From: Hylemonella gracilis
GTDB taxonomy: Bacteria > Pseudomonadota > Gammaproteobacteria > Burkholderiales > Burkholderiaceae_C
Assembly: GCF_004328645.1 (NCBI RefSeq)
Contig: NZ_CP031395.1
Location: forward strand, 2,319,501-2,383,500
Direction: 5' to 3'
DNA length: 64,000 bases
Of this stretch, positions 63,881 through 64,000 are shown in pieces. Both the position numbers and the translations under genes were made by a program. Within the stretch, counting starts at the first letter, position 1. Every line of letters starts with the position of its first letter. The notes below the pieces were generated by a model that was not told the origin of the DNA, did not search any database, and worked only from the letters and a program-made list of their open reading frames with translations.

Positions 63881-64000
63881 GGAGAGGCACCATTGGCCAG
63901 AGGGTGCGCGGGGGCGTCCCAGAAGGGATAGAAGTTGAACCAGTCGTAGGGGGAGCGCGCGACCGTGTCTTCCAGGCTGCGCGCGTAGCGCGTGGCCAGC
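63877..64000 (-). CDS. LpxL-like lysophospholipid acyltransferase of the aryl-polyene cluster, 3' end only
   Basis: The last 40 codons of a gene that begins outside the window. The visible sequence YARSLEDTVARSPYDWFNFY followed by PFWDAP is the typical C-terminus of LpxL/HtrB-type acyltransferases found in aryl-polyene loci, which attach acyl chains to the lipid anchor. It overlaps the thioesterase start, so the operon continues beyond the window. Confidence 0.72.
   Translation of the reverse strand, partial: LATRYARSLEDTVARSPYDWFNFYPFWDAPAHPLANGASP

Noticed and set aside
1..64000. CRISPR arrays, insertion sequences, prophage, tRNA or rRNA genes
   Set aside because: I saw no regularly spaced repeats, transposase or phage domains, or tRNA-like cloverleaf with a T-loop motif in the gaps.

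Overview
The window is a high-GC, densely coding stretch of a betaproteobacterial chromosome, most likely Burkholderiales and probably Comamonadaceae. The evidence is the synteny purM / AI-2E permease / hda / HAD phosphatase / pcnB / folK, the ccoI-ccoS-ccoNOQPGH / fnr / hemN block, an AndR-type anthranilate dioxygenase set, and protocatechuate 4,5-dioxygenase. Species cannot be fixed from the sequence alone. I see no rRNA, tRNA, CRISPR array, insertion sequence or prophage.

Layout. 1-4.3 kb: 3' part of an MFS exporter, a chemoreceptor, aroQ. 3.3-11.8 kb: an aromatic uptake and ring-hydroxylation island: AraC/XylS-type regulator AndR, Rieske dioxygenase large and small subunits, Rieske ferredoxin, then a five-gene branched-chain-amino-acid-type ABC importer in the same direction. 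No reductase gene is present. 11.9-24.2 kb: mixed housekeeping and accessory genes (low-GC zinc-ribbon membrane protein, GNAT, DHA2 exporter, DsbA-like protein, DUF2937, transglutaminase plus ATP-grasp/alpha-E fusion, murJ, SirB1-like protein, orphan ParA). 24.4-26.7 kb: ligAB with a divergent LysR gene. 26.7-29.4 kb: a two-component system with a Spy/CpxP-like lipoprotein. 29.5-40.1 kb: mostly conserved housekeeping genes. 40.2-51.9 kb: the cbb3 oxidase region (CcoI, CcoS, CcoNOQPGH), Fnr, HemN and a SafE/DsbD-like membrane protein, with perfect FNR boxes before ccoI, ccoN and hemN. 51.9-64 kb: an aryl-polyene type II fatty-acid-like cluster on the minus strand, running off the window end: acyltransferase, thioesterase, LolA-like carrier, MMPL exporter, flavin halogenase-like oxidoreductase, methyltransferase, DUF3261 lipoprotein, KS-DH-KR-KS, a two-Cys periplasmic protein and a phosphopantetheinyl transferase.

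Two points change how the window should be read. First, eight otherwise normal genes (a chemoreceptor, livM-like permease, transglutaminase, ATP-grasp/alpha-E, murJ, ccoS, hemN, phosphopantetheinyl transferase) are each broken by one missing base. All eight can be repaired by adding one G on the plus strand, most of them inside a G run, so a systematic homopolymer under-call is the best explanation. I list these genes at their repaired extents. Second, a fourth perfect FNR box lies just upstream of ligA, which suggests that oxygen status may control aromatic ring cleavage as well as the cbb3 oxidase.
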